Shown here: positions 52,287 through 61,518 of the stretch, in pieces
Position numbering within the stretch: position 1 is the first letter of the stretch
How the letters are laid out: each line of letters opens with the position of its first letter
DNA from: Candidatus Planktophila sp.
GTDB taxonomy: Bacteria; Actinomycetota; Actinomycetes; Nanopelagicales; Nanopelagicaceae
Reading direction: 5' to 3'
DNA length: 64,000 bases
Assembly: GCA_030649935.1 (NCBI GenBank)
Contig: JAUSFN010000026.1
Span: 212,979 to 276,978 of the forward strand
The notes under the pieces: generated by a model
What the model saw: the letters and a program-made list of their open reading frames with translations, nothing else
Told to the model about the DNA's origin: nothing
Database searches by the model: none
Program-made: the position numbers and the translations under genes

Positions 52287-53036
52287 ATGAGCAATTTTGA
52301 ATTAATTCTTCTACGCCACGGTGAATCTGAATGGAATGCTAAGAATCTTTTCACGGGTTGGGTCGATGTAGCGCTATCGAGCAAGGGCCAAGACGAGGCC
52401 CGACGAGGTGGCCTACTCCTTGCCGAGCGAGATCTCCTTCCCGACTTACTGCACACATCTTTGTTGCGTCGCGCAATCCATACAGCACAATTGGCTTTAG
52501 ATGTATGTGAGCGGCATTGGATACCAGTACAACGCTCATGGCGCCTCAATGAGCGTCACTATGGTGCTTTACAGGGAAAAGATAAGGCTCAAACCTTGGC
52601 ACAGTATGGCGAAGCGCAGTTCCAGCTGTGGCGCCGCTCATTTGATGTCCCACCACCACCAATTGATGACAATGATGAGTTTTCACAGAGCAGTGATCCA
52701 CGTTACGCCGGAATTAATGCGCCAAAGACTGAGTGCTTAAAAGATGTCATCGATCGAATGTTGCCATATTGGCATGAATCTATAGTGCCAGATTTAAAAC
52801 GTGGAAAGCGGGTTCTTGTTACCGCACATGGAAACTCCCTCCGTGCTCTTGTGAAGCATTTAGATGGAATCAGCGATGCCGATATTGCTGGACTCAATAT
52901 TCCAACAGGAATCCCGTTGTACTACAAACTCAATTCCGATTTAACACCAGTCACTAAAGGTGGAGAGTATTTAGATCCAACCGCTGCCAAAGATGCTATT
53001 GCGGCAGTTGCAAATCAGGGAAAGCAAAGTAATTAA
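52287..53036 (+). CDS. gpmA: 2,3-bisphosphoglycerate-dependent phosphoglycerate mutase
   Basis: A 249-residue enzyme that converts 3-phosphoglycerate and 2-phosphoglycerate in glycolysis. The catalytic His11 lies in [10 protein letters not shown], with ERHYGALQG and [11 protein letters not shown] completing the active site. Its last four bases overlap the opposite-strand lipoprotein gene. Confidence 0.95.
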   Translation: MSNFELILLRHGESEWNAKNLFTGWVDVALSSKGQDEARRGGLLLAERDLLPDLLHTSLLRRAIHTAQLALDVCERHWIPVQRSWRLNERHYGALQGKDKAQTLAQYGEAQFQLWRRSFDVPPPPIDDNDEFSQSSDPRYAGINAPKTECLKDVIDRMLPYWHESIVPDLKRGKRVLVTAHGNSLRALVKHLDGISDADIAGLNIPTGIPLYYKLNSDLTPVTKGGEYLDPTAAKDAIAAVANQGKQSN

Positions 53037-53509
53037 GCGGTAACGCCTGCAAAATCATCGCGTTGGTCTCGAACAATTGCTAAAACGGTGATTTCACCTG
53101 CGCGAGCGAAAAACATTGTTACAGGAACATGTTGTCCAGCTCTTACATTAAGCCCTGGGAGAATCGCCTTTGCATTTGCGCTTTCACCCTCGAAAAAAAT
53201 AGGTGAGTTTTGAGGTAGAGAGTTTGTTCCAGTTAGCGATGCAACAACTCCATTTATTGAAACTCCAAGAAGTGCATCTTCGGCCGCCATGGAGTTAACA
53301 ACAGTTCCAACAAGGACGCCTGTGCCATCTGCAGTTTCAACAACTACGATATTGAGGAGCTTGATGAGATTGCCGTTAGTTGAAATTGAAGCTTCAACGC
53401 CATCGGTCACCTGTTTCATTTGGCGCGTAGATGCATTAAAGCCAGCTCCACATGCAGTTAGTGAGAGCGCGAGAGTTAAAGTCAAAAGAGCAATTCCAGT
53501 ACGACGCAT
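53033..53509 (-). CDS. LpqE-like lipoprotein
   Basis: A 158-residue lipoprotein. The N-terminus has a signal with lipobox LTAC (Cys20), so it is anchored outside the membrane. The rest is a beta-sandwich-like domain ([19 protein letters not shown], then [16 protein letters not shown]) similar to the copper-binding-like lipoproteins of actinobacteria. It is divergent from carD, exactly as lpqE is in Mycobacterium. Ligand unknown. Confidence 0.8.
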   Translation of the reverse strand: MRRTGIALLTLTLALSLTACGAGFNASTRQMKQVTDGVEASISTNGNLIKLLNIVVVETADGTGVLVGTVVNSMAAEDALLGVSINGVVASLTGTNSLPQNSPIFFEGESANAKAILPGLNVRAGQHVPVTMFFARAGEITVLAIVRDQRDDFAGVTA

Positions 53510-53596
53510 GGGGCATATTCTCTCATATGAAATTAGTAGTGAAATACGCTGGTTTTACGCTTAAGAGCACGGGGTGACTCGTATCTGATTCGCTGG

Positions 53597-53622
53597 TACA
53601 ATTGCCCTCTAGCGAAGGGCAA
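53597..53622 (+). promoter_or_regulatory. carD promoter and inverted repeat
   Basis: TACAAT (53597-53602) with GTGACT 18 bases upstream (53573-53578) could be the promoter. The perfect inverted repeat TTGCCCT-CTAGCGA-AGGGCAA (53602-53608 and 53616-53622) overlaps both the -10 edge and the AAGGG ribosome site. If the transcript starts near 53609, the repeat acts on DNA; if it starts earlier, it could hide the ribosome site. Confidence 0.55.
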
Positions 53623-53625
53623 CAC

Positions 53626-54108
53626 ATGACATTTAAGGTCGGCGAAACCGTTGTTTATCCCCATCACGGAGCAGCTCTTATTGAAGCAATTGAGATGCGA
53701 GTGATCAAAGGCGAAGAAAAGACCTATCTAGTGTTGAAAATCGCGCAAGGAGATCTTACTGTTCGAGTCCCTGCGGAGAACGTAGATTTAGTTGGTGTTC
53801 GTGATGTTGTTGACTCTGCCGGCTTAGACCGAGTATTTAATGTTTTACGTCAGCCATACACCGAAGAGCCAACTAACTGGTCGCGACGCTACAAGGCCAA
53901 TCTTGAAAAATTAGCATCAGGTGACGTTATTAAAGTTGCTGAAGTGGTTCGTGATTTGTACCGTCGTGATTTAGACCGCGGCCTATCAGCCGGTGAAAAG
54001 CGCATGCTCGCCAAGGCGAAGCAGATTCTTATCTCAGAGCTTGCTCTCGCCGAGCGAACCGATGAGGAGAAAGCTGCAACGATCCTTGACGAGGTTCTCG
54101 CTTCATAA
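53626..54108 (+). CDS. carD: CarD-family RNA polymerase-binding regulator
   Basis: A 160-residue CarD/CdnL protein. The N-terminal RNA polymerase-interaction (Tudor-like) domain ([20 protein letters not shown] and [21 protein letters not shown]) is followed by a helical DNA-binding domain with [13 protein letters not shown] and [20 protein letters not shown]. It stabilises the open complex at housekeeping promoters. ATG at 53626 is favoured by AAGGG seven bases upstream. Confidence 0.95.
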   Translation: MTFKVGETVVYPHHGAALIEAIEMRVIKGEEKTYLVLKIAQGDLTVRVPAENVDLVGVRDVVDSAGLDRVFNVLRQPYTEEPTNWSRRYKANLEKLASGDVIKVAEVVRDLYRRDLDRGLSAGEKRMLAKAKQILISELALAERTDEEKAATILDEVLAS

Positions 54109-54113
54109 TATAA

Positions 54114-55232
54114 ATGTCTGTAAGCGCCATCATCGCTGCCGCTGGCAGTGGTGAACGATTCGGTGCAGGCTTACCAAAGGCATTAATTCAATTAGGTGAT
54201 CGCACCCTCTTAGAGCATGCCGTTGCCTGCCTAGCCCCAGTCGCAGATCAGATAGTCATTGCGGCTCCCGCAGGCTTTGAAGCCCACATTAGTGAACTAG
54301 TTGGCGAAGGAGTCGAAGTTGTTACAGGCGGTGCTACACGTTCGGCTAGCGTTCGTAATGCATTGGCAGTAACAACGGGGGATTACGTTCTGGTACATGA
54401 CGCCGCACGTGCCTTGGCAACAAGTGAACTTGCCCAACGAATAGTTGCAGCATTGAAGAGTGGCGAGAGCGCGGTTATTCCAGCCATTGCCGTAGTTGAC
54501 ACCGTCAAAGTTATAAATCCCGATGGCTATGTTGTATCAACTCCTGATCGAGGCTCACTTGTCAGCGTTCAGACCCCGCAAGGCTTCACAACAAATGCAC
54601 TTCGCCAAGCACATTCAGCACATGCAGATGCGACCGATGATGCCGCCCTCATTGAAAGCGGTGGCGGCAGAGTAAAAACCATTGAAGGCGAAGCCCGTGC
54701 ACTTAAAATTACAACGCAGGCAGATTTGCATGCGGCACTGGCTTATCTTGGATTTAATTCTACGTATCGAACTGGTGTTGGTATTGATGCCCATGCATTT
54801 GGTATTGGCCGAGCGTTATGGCTCGCTGGATTGCATTGGCCTGATGAAATTGGAGTCGATGGTCACTCCGATGGAGATGTTGCAGCTCATGCAATCTGTG
54901 ATGCACTGTTGGCCGCAACTCAACTTGGCGATTTAGGAAGCAATTTTGGCGTCGATCGCCCCGAGTATGCAGGTGCATCTGGAGTACAACTTCTTCAAGA
55001 AACGCTTTCAAAGATTACAAAAGCCGGATACTTAATTTCTAATGTAACGGTTCAGGTAATCGGCAATCGCCCGAAAATAGGTAAGCGAAGAGCTGAAGCA
55101 GTGAGTGTGCTTTCTCAAGCCCTTGGCGGCGCCGAAGTTTCATTATCTGCAACAACAACCGATGGAATGGGCCTGACAGGCGAGGGCAAAGGTATCGGCG
55201 CAATAGCCTCGGCTCTTGTTTTCAAGCAGTAG
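54114..55232 (+). CDS. ispDF: bifunctional IspD/IspF (MEP isoprenoid pathway)
   Basis: A 372-residue fusion. IspD (about 1-215) has [28 protein letters not shown] and [12 protein letters not shown]; IspF (about 220-372) has GVGIDAHAF with the metal Asp-x-His, [16 protein letters not shown] and [13 protein letters not shown]. The protein catalyses CDP transfer to methylerythritol phosphate and later cyclisation to MEcPP. Fusion skips IspE and brings two non-successive steps together. Follows carD by five bases, as in other actinobacteria. Confidence 0.95.
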   Translation: MSVSAIIAAAGSGERFGAGLPKALIQLGDRTLLEHAVACLAPVADQIVIAAPAGFEAHISELVGEGVEVVTGGATRSASVRNALAVTTGDYVLVHDAARALATSELAQRIVAALKSGESAVIPAIAVVDTVKVINPDGYVVSTPDRGSLVSVQTPQGFTTNALRQAHSAHADATDDAALIESGGGRVKTIEGEARALKITTQADLHAALAYLGFNSTYRTGVGIDAHAFGIGRALWLAGLHWPDEIGVDGHSDGDVAAHAICDALLAATQLGDLGSNFGVDRPEYAGASGVQLLQETLSKITKAGYLISNVTVQVIGNRPKIGKRRAEAVSVLSQALGGAEVSLSATTTDGMGLTGEGKGIGAIASALVFKQ

Positions 55233-55241
55233 AATCTCACA

Positions 55242-56645
55242 ATGCCACCACTGAACCTGTATGACACCGCTACACGTGAGGTTGGCGTTTTCACTCCTCT
55301 TATAAAGGGAGAAGTTTCAATTTATGTCTGCGGTGCAACAGTGCAATCTTCACCGCATATTGGACATATTCGAAGCGCGATAAATTTTGACATTTTACGG
55401 CGCTGGCTCATGAAAAACGGCTATGAAGTAACTTTGATCCGAAACGTCACAGATATAGAGGACAAAGTTTTACAGAAGGCCTTGCAAGAAAAAACTCACT
55501 GGTGGGTACTTGCCATGAAGTATGAACGTGAGTTTACGGCGGCTTATTCTGCAGTCAACGTTATTCCACCCACGTACGAACCTCGTGCCACTGGCCACAT
55601 CACTCAGATGATTCAATTAATGCAGATTCTCATTGATAATGGCTCGGCATATGCCCCTGGAAATGGTGATGTCTACCTAGAGGTCCGCCGATTAAAACAT
55701 TACTTGACTCTCTCTGGTCAGCGTATTGATGATTTACTACCCGCAGCCGATGGTGATGAAACCAATTCAAGAAAGAGAGATCCGCGCGATTTTGCTTTAT
55801 GGAAAGCGGCAAAACCTGGCGAACCTTCATGGCCAACGCCTTGGGGTGCAGGTCGCCCAGGTTGGCACTTAGAGTGCTCGGCAATGGCACATGAATATCT
55901 CGGCGAAAGCTTTGATATTCACGGCGGCGGATTAGATTTAATTTTTCCTCACCATGAAAATGAGATGGCTCAATCTGAGGCAGCTGGATATGGATTTGCC
56001 CAGCGCTGGTTACATAATGCGTGGGTTACGCAATCTGGTGAAAAAATGAGTAAGTCGCTTGGTAACTCACTTCTTGTTGAAGTTATTTTAGAGCGTGTAC
56101 GGGGAATTGAACTTCGATGGTACTTAGGCAGCGCGCACTACCGTTCGATGCTCGAGTACTCCGAAGCAGCACTCGATGAATCGGCCGTAGCATTTCGCAG
56201 GATAGAAAGTTTCTTGAAGCGCGCGACTCAAATCACTGGCTCACAGCCAGAGGGCACAATCAGCGCTGAGTTTGCAGCCGCGATGAATGATGATTTAGCA
56301 GTTCCGGCGGCACTTGCAACAATTTCAGAAAACCTACGACGCGGAAATCAATCCATTACCGATGGTGATATCCCGATGATTACTAAGAATGCCGGTGAAA
56401 TCCGTGGCGCATTGCAGATATTGGGCTGTGATCCCTTTGACTCACACTTTGCCAGCGACAGTTCATCGGAGCTCACAGATGTTTTGGATGGTGTGATTTC
56501 GTTGGCACTTCAAGAGCGTGCCTTAGCGCGTGATCGCAAGGATTTTTTAACCTCCGATGCAATCCGTGATGGCTTACTTGCTCTAGGAATTACAATTGAG
56601 GACACCGCACAAGGGCCACGCTGGTCGATTATGGAGAAGAGTTAA
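55242..56645 (+). CDS. cysS: cysteinyl-tRNA synthetase
   Basis: A 467-residue class I synthetase: zinc Cys30 in YVCGATV, HIGH at 39-42, WHLECSAMA, FPHHENEMAQSEA and KMSKS at 268-272. The C-terminal DALR-type domain (about 350-467) indicates CysS rather than MshC, which is shorter and lacks it. No mshC is visible here. It is nine bases after ispDF. Confidence 0.95.
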   Translation: MPPLNLYDTATREVGVFTPLIKGEVSIYVCGATVQSSPHIGHIRSAINFDILRRWLMKNGYEVTLIRNVTDIEDKVLQKALQEKTHWWVLAMKYEREFTAAYSAVNVIPPTYEPRATGHITQMIQLMQILIDNGSAYAPGNGDVYLEVRRLKHYLTLSGQRIDDLLPAADGDETNSRKRDPRDFALWKAAKPGEPSWPTPWGAGRPGWHLECSAMAHEYLGESFDIHGGGLDLIFPHHENEMAQSEAAGYGFAQRWLHNAWVTQSGEKMSKSLGNSLLVEVILERVRGIELRWYLGSAHYRSMLEYSEAALDESAVAFRRIESFLKRATQITGSQPEGTISAEFAAAMNDDLAVPAALATISENLRRGNQSITDGDIPMITKNAGEIRGALQILGCDPFDSHFASDSSSELTDVLDGVISLALQERALARDRKDFLTSDAIRDGLLALGITIEDTAQGPRWSIMEKS

Positions 56646-56647
56646 TA

Positions 56648-57595
56648 ATGGCCGGTAATTCATCCCGTAAGGGCGCAATCCGTGCTTCAAAAAAAGCTCC
56701 AACCGGCGGGACCGGAGGAAAGAATAAAAAGCGTCTTACGGGAAAAGGTCCGACTCCTAAGGCAGAGGACCGCCCATATCACGCAGCGGCAAAGCGCAAG
56801 AAGGCAGTTGCTAAGAAAACTGCTGGTAAGACACCTTCGACTCGAGCACCGCGGGGAGATCGACCACGAGGTGAAATCGTTGCAGGGCGTAACGCCGTTT
56901 TAGAGGCGCTTCGCGAGAGCGTCCCATCGACCGAATTGTTGGTGGCACGTAGTATTGAAGTAGATGATCGCGTAGCTGAGTCATTGAAGTTAGCGCTTCA
57001 CTTGGGATTACCAATTCGTGAGGCCCATCGCGCAGAGGTTGAAGGCATTTCACCCAATAGCCAAGGAATTATTCTCGCTATAAAGCCGTATCAGTACTCA
57101 AGCTTTGAAGAGATTATGCAACGGGCCAAGTATCCAGCGCTCGTGGTCGCACTTGATGGAGTAACAGATCCACGTAATTTAGGTGCAATTATTCGAAGCG
57201 CAGCTGCATTTGGCGCAGCAGGTGTGATCATGACTGAACGTCGCGCAGCATCTATGACTGCATCGGCGTGGAAATCATCGGCTGGGGCGGCAGCGCGCTT
57301 GCCAATCGCGCAGGTAACAAATCTTGCACGCACAATTGATGCCGCCAAGAAAGAAGGACTTTTCGTTGTCGGCCTGGATGGAGAGTCTGAAGAGTTAATT
57401 AGTTCGATGAAGATTGCAGCCGAGGCGATCATGATTGTTGTCGGAAGCGAAGGCAAAGGCTTAGCACGACTAACTCGCGAAAAGTGCGACCTTGTTATTT
57501 CAATTCCTATTAGTGCAACTACTGAATCGCTTAACGCAAGTGTTGCAACGGCAATTGCACTTTTCTTCGTGGATCAGGCTCGCCGAAAGGCTTAA
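56648..57595 (+). CDS. rlmB: 23S rRNA 2'-O-methyltransferase RlmB-like
   Basis: A 315-residue SPOUT enzyme. A basic Lys/Arg-rich N-terminal tail (about 1-75) is followed by the small rRNA-binding domain (AGRNAVLEALRESVPSTELLV) and the knot with DPRNLGAIIRSAAAFG, VVGSEGKGLARL and the SLNASVATAIALF end. It likely methylates G2251 of 23S rRNA; close relatives methylate other positions. It starts three bases after cysS. Confidence 0.92.
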   Translation: MAGNSSRKGAIRASKKAPTGGTGGKNKKRLTGKGPTPKAEDRPYHAAAKRKKAVAKKTAGKTPSTRAPRGDRPRGEIVAGRNAVLEALRESVPSTELLVARSIEVDDRVAESLKLALHLGLPIREAHRAEVEGISPNSQGIILAIKPYQYSSFEEIMQRAKYPALVVALDGVTDPRNLGAIIRSAAAFGAAGVIMTERRAASMTASAWKSSAGAAARLPIAQVTNLARTIDAAKKEGLFVVGLDGESEELISSMKIAAEAIMIVVGSEGKGLARLTREKCDLVISIPISATTESLNASVATAIALFFVDQARRKA

Positions 57596-57600
57596 AACAC

Positions 57601-58389
57601 GTGAGTTATTCGCGTTTTATCGCGCTAGGCGATTCATACACCGAGGGCATGTGTGATGAAAAAAAATATGGTCACTATCGCGGTTGGGCCGATCGCGTTG
57701 CAGATGTCATGGCTAAATTCCACTCAGACTTTACGTATGCCAATTTAGCAGTTCGAGGAAAACTGGTACGCCAAGTCGTGGATGAGCAGATTGATGCGGC
57801 CATCACACAAGTCAGTGGAGCCGAGACGCTTGTGTCTTTTCACGCTGGAGCAAATGATGTGATTAGACCTGGTTACAAATCGGAGTTAGTGCTTCCCTTG
57901 TATTCCGATGCAGTAAGGCGCTTGGCGGCATCAGGTGCCACCGTAATGCTATTTACAGTTTTAGAAAAAACTGGAAACACTGGGCGCTCGGCCAAAATGT
58001 GGGAGGAGCGCTTTAGTGAGTTCAATCGAAATGTTCGGGCGGTGGGTTTTGAAGTAGGTGCGATCATTGCCGATGCTAATGAAGAAGCGGCATTTAGCGA
58101 TCGGCGTTTTTTGGCATTTGACCGTCTGCATTTAAATGCGAAGGGTCACGAACGAGTTGCACAAGCAGTTCTTGAGCTTCTTAATCTTCCTTTTGACGCC
58201 AGATGGCGCGATCCTCTTCCACCTGCCAAACAAAAACCAAAGATTTTCCGTTCCATGATTACTTTACTGTGGTTTATTACTTTTGCTATGCCGTGGATGT
58301 GGCGACGCGCAAGAGGTAAATCATCTGGAGATGGAAGAAGCTGCAAATATCCAATTGCAATTCATTGGCCACTTACACACTTGGATTGA
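57601..58389 (+). CDS. SGNH/GDSL hydrolase
   Basis: A 262-residue hydrolase. Block I ALGDSYTEG carries the catalytic Ser12, the Gly/Asn blocks ANLAVRG and AGANDV follow, and DRLHLN near residue 181 gives the Asp-His pair. The C-terminus has a hydrophobic segment with TLLWFITFAMPWMWRR and a basic tail. Such enzymes cleave esters on lipids or glycans. GTG start lies five bases after the rlmB stop, an operon with the translation genes. Confidence 0.88.
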   Translation: MSYSRFIALGDSYTEGMCDEKKYGHYRGWADRVADVMAKFHSDFTYANLAVRGKLVRQVVDEQIDAAITQVSGAETLVSFHAGANDVIRPGYKSELVLPLYSDAVRRLAASGATVMLFTVLEKTGNTGRSAKMWEERFSEFNRNVRAVGFEVGAIIADANEEAAFSDRRFLAFDRLHLNAKGHERVAQAVLELLNLPFDARWRDPLPPAKQKPKIFRSMITLLWFITFAMPWMWRRARGKSSGDGRSCKYPIAIHWPLTHLD

Positions 58390-58409
58390 TTAGTATGGGA
58401 TTAATTACT

Positions 58410-61400
58410 TTAAATTGTAGTTACAACCCATTCCCATGTGTGAAGGCCAGATTTGATTAGATACTGTGGCAAAGTATCGGGTCCGCATGCAGCCGTACCT
58501 ACACCACGGTGAGCGGCGTCAATGTGGACAACCGTATTTCCACATGGCTTTATTTCAACATTATGCGTGGCATCGGCTAAATCAATTGCACGATTTGGCG
58601 TTATGGATACCTGCAGAGGTTTATTTAATTGGACACGGAGGCCATTCCCATTAGCGTTTGTAAGCTCAAACCACCGCACTCCATTGTGACCACCATTTTC
58701 CTGAGGGCGGACATAAGGTATGTATTGCTCAGCTACCGTGGAAATATAACGGTTTATACGGGCAATTTTCCTATCTGGATAGGTTTCATGAGGCCCACTG
58801 CCAAACCAAGTTAGATCCGAAAGCTCTCCGCGCAGTTCAAAGTTAGTTCCGATACGGGCTACGTCAACCAACGATTTTGGAAGGGTGACGCTTTCTTTGA
58901 CTCTAAAACCATGAGCAACAGGCGTGATTGTTTGAGTGTGCTTTATCTCAATACCAGTACTTGTTAACCAGATATTTGCAATCATTACTCTCTTGGATGT
59001 TTGGGAAACAATACAATCACTACGTTCGAGATCGCGTAATCCCCACCGGTTCCATTTTGTCGCTATATGTCCGATTCGATCATTGTCAGTAGGTGCGCGC
59101 CATAGTGAAAGCACGGGTGCGAGTACTCCGTAAGGCAGAGTAATTTGACCATAATCATCTACCACGTTGGCGAATAATTCCGACTGTGCCGAAGCTTTGA
59201 CGCTCAAACTCCTCGAAGGAAGTGATAATTGGCTCCATCCAACTTCACTCATTGTTGGTGACCAGGCAGTGCTCGCGATTTTTACAATACTAAAATTAAT
59301 AAAGCGCTCTCCCGTACCATCTGCTTTACTGAGTAGCGGAGATTTCACGGTGAAAGCCATGTTCTTTCGCGGTGCGACCTTTGGTAATTTTACTTTTCCA
59401 CTATCGCAAATAATTCCATCACGAGTAATCGTCCAGTAGAGCTCATACTCACTTAAGTCTTTAAAGAAATTTTTATTAAAAATTTTAAAATTGCCTGTGG
59501 AGGCTTTAACTGAAGTAATTTTCGCAGGTGCAGCAATCGATTTAAACTCGTGCATGGCAGGCTTTGCCGTCCTATCAGGAAAAACCATGCCATCGCAACA
59601 GAAGTTTCCATCATGCTTGACTTCACCATAATCACCGCCGTATGCATTTCTCGTACTGCCATCGGGCATGGTTTGGACTGGCCCGTGATCCCAAAACTCC
59701 CAAATAAATCCACCCTGTAATCCATGAGTAGATTCAATAACATCCCAATACTCAGCAAGAGTTCCATTGGCATTTCCCATAGCATGTGAGTACTCACACA
59801 TAATCAGTGGTCGATCAGCTTTGTTGGAATTCGCATACTCTTTGATGGCGCTAATCGCAGGATACATCGGTGCGATTACATCGGTGAGGGAGTGACTTCC
59901 CATCCAATTCCCGCGGATTCCACCCTCATAATGAAGCGGCCTTGATGGATCAAAATTTCGAGCATAAGCAGCGGCCGCTTCATGATTAGTTCCAGCACCA
60001 GATTCATTGCCAAGGGACCACATCACTGCGGCGGGGTGGTGAATATCTCGCTGAATCATTCTTCCAACGCGGTCGACGAAGGCTGTTAAATACTTCGGGT
60101 CATCACAGATTGAAGCGATAAATGCATGGGATTCGATATTTGCTTCACCAATAACATAAAAACCAAGTTCATCGCATAGATCTAGAAATGCGGCATCATT
60201 CGGATAATGCGAAGTACGTACCGCATTGAAATTCCATCGCTTGAGCTCGAGCAAATCCTCGCGCATGTCATCACGGGTCAATGCACGGCCGGTAAATCGA
60301 TTGAAATCATGTCGATTAATACCATAGAACATGACAGGCTGGCCATTGAGTAAAAGCTCTTGGCCTTTAATTTCTACAGAACGAAAGCCGATCTTCTGTT
60401 GGGAAACTTCTACAACATTTCCAGTAGGATCAATTAACTCAATGTTGAGGGTGTAGAGATTAGGATTTTCAGCCGACCAAGGCTGTATTTTTGGAATTTT
60501 GGTATTGAATTCAACTTTTCCAACGGGCCACGGTTCATTCTCTGTAATTGCGCGCCTGGCATCTTCGGGCATATTTCCATGCCAGAACTTGCCGTGGAAG
60601 TACTCATCACTTCTGAGCTTGAGCGCTTCATCGCGCTCTGTCCAAAGCGGTGTGGAAAAACGTTTGATAGTGGCCTCTAATTTAGCGGACTTTACTTTCG
60701 CAAGCTCTTCAATCGATGTTCGCAAGGTGTAGCCATCACTCGAAAGATTATCTATCGAAGCGATATAGGCACGAATATTTAGTGTTCCAGTTGTGCAGTC
60801 TTTCTCAAGCCCGGCAGTTGTGTAGAAACGTTCAATGAATACTTTGTTGGTTGCAAATAACTTTACTGAACGAGTGATTCCACCATGCCACCACTGGTCT
60901 TGGTCTTCAATAAAAGTTGCATCTGACCATTTCGTCACATCTATGCGAAGGACGTTACTACCACGTCGGACAAATTGAGTGACGTCAAACTCAGCGGCTA
61001 ACCGCGAATCCTTTGTTAGCCCAACTTCAACGCCATTGACAGAGACAAGAGCCACCGATTCGTATCCACCAAGATGCAAAACTATTCGTTTGTCTTTCCA
61101 ACTGTCAGGGATTTCGAAATCTCGCTCATACACACCATGTGGATTCTCAGCGGGGACTTGTGGTGGTTGCTCCTCAAAGGGCATCTGTACATTTGTATAG
61201 ATCGGTTTGTCGAAAAAGACATCGCTCTCTGGTTGCATCGTCCACAGCCCAGGAACGGGAATTGTCGACCATTTTTTGTCAATTCGATCTAGTGGAGAGT
61301 GAAGTAACTGGAATCGCCACGTGCCATTGAGTGAAATCTTTTCGATGTGCTCAATATTGAGCATGGGTAATCGATTGACCGATGTTGTCTCAGGGCTCAT

Positions 61401-61418
61401 CCAGTAATTCGTGATCAT
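58410..61418 (-). CDS. lacZ: beta-galactosidase, LacZ type (GH2)
   Basis: A 1002-residue GH2 enzyme that cleaves beta-galactosides. The domains run sugar-binding, two Ig-like domains, TIM barrel (about 345-640) and the C-terminal beta-sandwich. GINRHDFNRFTGRALTRDDM is the barrel entry. The acid/base Glu472 is in GNESG and the nucleophile Glu542 in CEYSHAMGN; length matches the E. coli enzyme. It has no signal peptide, so it acts inside the cell on imported sugar. Its start is about 100 bases from the divergent ppk gene; no lac permease is nearby. Confidence 0.94.
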   Translation of the reverse strand: MITNYWMSPETTSVNRLPMLNIEHIEKISLNGTWRFQLLHSPLDRIDKKWSTIPVPGLWTMQPESDVFFDKPIYTNVQMPFEEQPPQVPAENPHGVYERDFEIPDSWKDKRIVLHLGGYESVALVSVNGVEVGLTKDSRLAAEFDVTQFVRRGSNVLRIDVTKWSDATFIEDQDQWWHGGITRSVKLFATNKVFIERFYTTAGLEKDCTTGTLNIRAYIASIDNLSSDGYTLRTSIEELAKVKSAKLEATIKRFSTPLWTERDEALKLRSDEYFHGKFWHGNMPEDARRAITENEPWPVGKVEFNTKIPKIQPWSAENPNLYTLNIELIDPTGNVVEVSQQKIGFRSVEIKGQELLLNGQPVMFYGINRHDFNRFTGRALTRDDMREDLLELKRWNFNAVRTSHYPNDAAFLDLCDELGFYVIGEANIESHAFIASICDDPKYLTAFVDRVGRMIQRDIHHPAAVMWSLGNESGAGTNHEAAAAYARNFDPSRPLHYEGGIRGNWMGSHSLTDVIAPMYPAISAIKEYANSNKADRPLIMCEYSHAMGNANGTLAEYWDVIESTHGLQGGFIWEFWDHGPVQTMPDGSTRNAYGGDYGEVKHDGNFCCDGMVFPDRTAKPAMHEFKSIAAPAKITSVKASTGNFKIFNKNFFKDLSEYELYWTITRDGIICDSGKVKLPKVAPRKNMAFTVKSPLLSKADGTGERFINFSIVKIASTAWSPTMSEVGWSQLSLPSRSLSVKASAQSELFANVVDDYGQITLPYGVLAPVLSLWRAPTDNDRIGHIATKWNRWGLRDLERSDCIVSQTSKRVMIANIWLTSTGIEIKHTQTITPVAHGFRVKESVTLPKSLVDVARIGTNFELRGELSDLTWFGSGPHETYPDRKIARINRYISTVAEQYIPYVRPQENGGHNGVRWFELTNANGNGLRVQLNKPLQVSITPNRAIDLADATHNVEIKPCGNTVVHIDAAHRGVGTAACGPDTLPQYLIKSGLHTWEWVVTTI

Positions 61419-61518
61419 GGGCTTTAGTCTGCCATTTGCAGCTCATATGTGCGAAGTTCAGGGCCGTTTGCTAGAAATCCACCTGCCAGACACCTACGGT
61501 TTACTAAAAAAGTGGAGA

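Noticed and set aside
55242..56645. mshC instead of cysS
   Set aside because: Length, the C-terminal domain and KMSKS setting fit cysteinyl-tRNA synthetase.
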